From contig CAVVOX010000008.1 in assembly GCA_963749875.1 (NCBI GenBank), forward strand, positions 104,689 through 168,688: DNA of 64,000 nt, in the 5' to 3' direction. The notes beneath the pieces were generated by a model that saw nothing but the letters and a program-made list of their open reading frames with translations, did not search any database and was not told where the DNA came from. Below are positions 63,201 to 64,000 of this stretch, one piece after another. How positions within the stretch are numbered: position 1 is the stretch's first letter; the number at the start of each line of letters is the position of its first letter. This DNA is from JAHQVI01 sp963749875. Lineage in GTDB: Bacteria; Pseudomonadota; Alphaproteobacteria; Rhizobiales; Rhodomicrobiaceae. Made by a program: the position numbers and the translations under genes.

Positions 63201-63963
63201 ATGGACAAACTCTTCGATGTTTCCGGCAGGACTGTTCTCGCTGACCGGCGCCTCGTCCGCCGGGCTGGGGCGCCAATTCGCGCTGACGCTTGCCGGGCGC
63301 GGCGCCACTGTCGCGCTCGCCGCCCGCCGGGAGAGCGCGCTTCGGGAGCTCGCCGCGGAGATCGAAAAGGCCGGCGGCAAGGCGCATGCTGTGCGGATCG
63401 ACGTCACCGATCTGGGCTCGGTGAAGGCCGGGGTGGCCGAGGCGGTCAGGCTCGCGGGCCCCATTGACGGGCTGATCAACAATTCCGGCACGGCGGAGCG
63501 CGTGCCGCTCCTGGAGGAAACCCGAGGAAAGCCGGGACCGGGTGCTCGACACCAATCTCAAAGGCGTCTGGGCGGTCGGCGCCGAAGTCGCAAGGCACGG
63601 GGGCTCGATCAGGGCAAGGGCGGCAGCATCGTCAATATCGCCTCGCTGCTCTGGTCCGCGTCAGGCACCCGGCATCACCGCGATGCGGGTCCCGAAGGCG
63701 GCTGTTCGTCCAGCGCACCAAGCAGATGGCGCTGGAAGTTGCGCGCGACGCACTGCGGGCGATGCGATTGCGCCCGGCGATCCTGAAACGGATATGAACC
63801 GCAATCTGTAATAGTGACCTCGGCAAGGAAATGGTCAAGCGCGTCCCCATGCGCTGCAACGGCACGCATGATGAGCTGGTTGGTGCTGTGCTGCTGCTGA
63901 TCTCCGAAGCCGGCTCGGATATGACCGGCAGCATCGATTTTGGCGGACGGCGGACACGCTGTG
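63201..63963 (+). pseudogene. Short-chain dehydrogenase/reductase, multiply frameshifted
   Basis: The remains of an SDR protein are spread over three frames. It begins MDKLFDVSGRTVL, shifts near 63240 into LTGASSAGLGRQFALTLAGR with DVTDLGSVKAGVAEAVRLAG and INNSGTAERVPLLEE, shifts near 63530 into VLDTNLKGVWAVGAEVAR, then GGSIVNIASLLWS, and ends with fragments such as GTHDELVGAVLLLISEAGSD and MTGSIDFGG. The NAD-binding TGxxxGxG (with one extra residue, TGASSAGLG) and the NNSG motif are visible. The catalytic YxxxK region is corrupted (GITAMRVPKAAV). Several insertions and deletions are needed to restore it. Confidence 0.72.
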
Positions 63964-64000
63964 AATGCAGTTCTACGGTAAGCCTGGCACGGGGCGGGCG

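Noticed and set aside
63019..63786. Dehydrogenase starting at 63019 as one intact protein
   Set aside because: The first 60 codons and the last 80 do not resemble an SDR; only the middle frame does, so the long open frame is a chance joining around frameshifts.

Overview
The window reads as one chromosomal segment of a GC-rich alphaproteobacterium, most likely of the order Hyphomicrobiales (Rhizobiales). The main clues are small order-typical families (DUF6476 beside an RluA-type synthase and RpoH, DUF2852, DUF6980, a CsbD-like protein, an HmuQ-like heme oxygenase) and a 'CCGAAAAGTGG' palindrome typical of rhizobial intergenic DNA. No prophage, plasmid or CRISPR array is visible. The mobile DNA consists of two complete insertion sequences and several families of short palindromic repeats.

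Layout. 0-3 kb: tRNA-Glu, DUF6476, a pseudouridine synthase and the heat-shock sigma factor rpoH with a clear terminator. 3-5 kb: repeats and an IS630-family element. 5-9 kb: PfkB-type sugar kinase, cytochrome P450, chromate transporter. 9-18.4 kb: an ethylmalonyl-CoA pathway block with crotonyl-CoA carboxylase/reductase (ccr), an unrecognised Ala/Glu/Pro-rich protein, methylsuccinyl-CoA dehydrogenase (mcd) and, further on, meaB, interleaved with a polytopic membrane protein and a SleB-type cell-wall hydrolase. 18.4-33.5 kb: mostly housekeeping genes (zapE, efp, an inositol monophosphatase, Mrp/ApbC, transaldolase-like fsa, xerC), plus a MotA/ExbB-like and OmpA/MotB-like pair and a large membrane protein broken by two frameshifts. 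33.5-37 kb: MFS transporter, hemin-degrading factor, CsbD-like protein.

37-46.2 kb: a catabolic island with an RpiR-type regulator divergent from an N-formylglutamate amidohydrolase-family protein, a three-part TRAP transporter, a glutamine-synthetase-like ligase, an aldehyde dehydrogenase and an iron alcohol dehydrogenase. The gene set fits uptake of an amine, probably an amino alcohol, followed by gamma-glutamylation, stepwise oxidation and release of glutamate. 46.4-54 kb: an SLC13-type permease, then a LysR regulator and a two-gene NAD-linked formate dehydrogenase whose diaphorase subunit is a NuoE-NuoF fusion. 54-64 kb: assorted enzymes, an allophanate hydrolase cut off from its upstream region by an IS5-family element, and a degraded short-chain dehydrogenase.

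Metabolically, the C2-assimilating ethylmalonyl-CoA genes and the formate dehydrogenase suggest an organism able to live on C1/C2 compounds and small organic acids or amines. Two sequence-level themes stand out. One is a CTAG-bounded composite palindrome of 108-134 bp present four times, one copy carrying the IS630 insertion at its edge. The other is a series of single-base insertions that break otherwise intact genes (three in a row in the formate dehydrogenase locus), which look more like sequencing or assembly error than decay.
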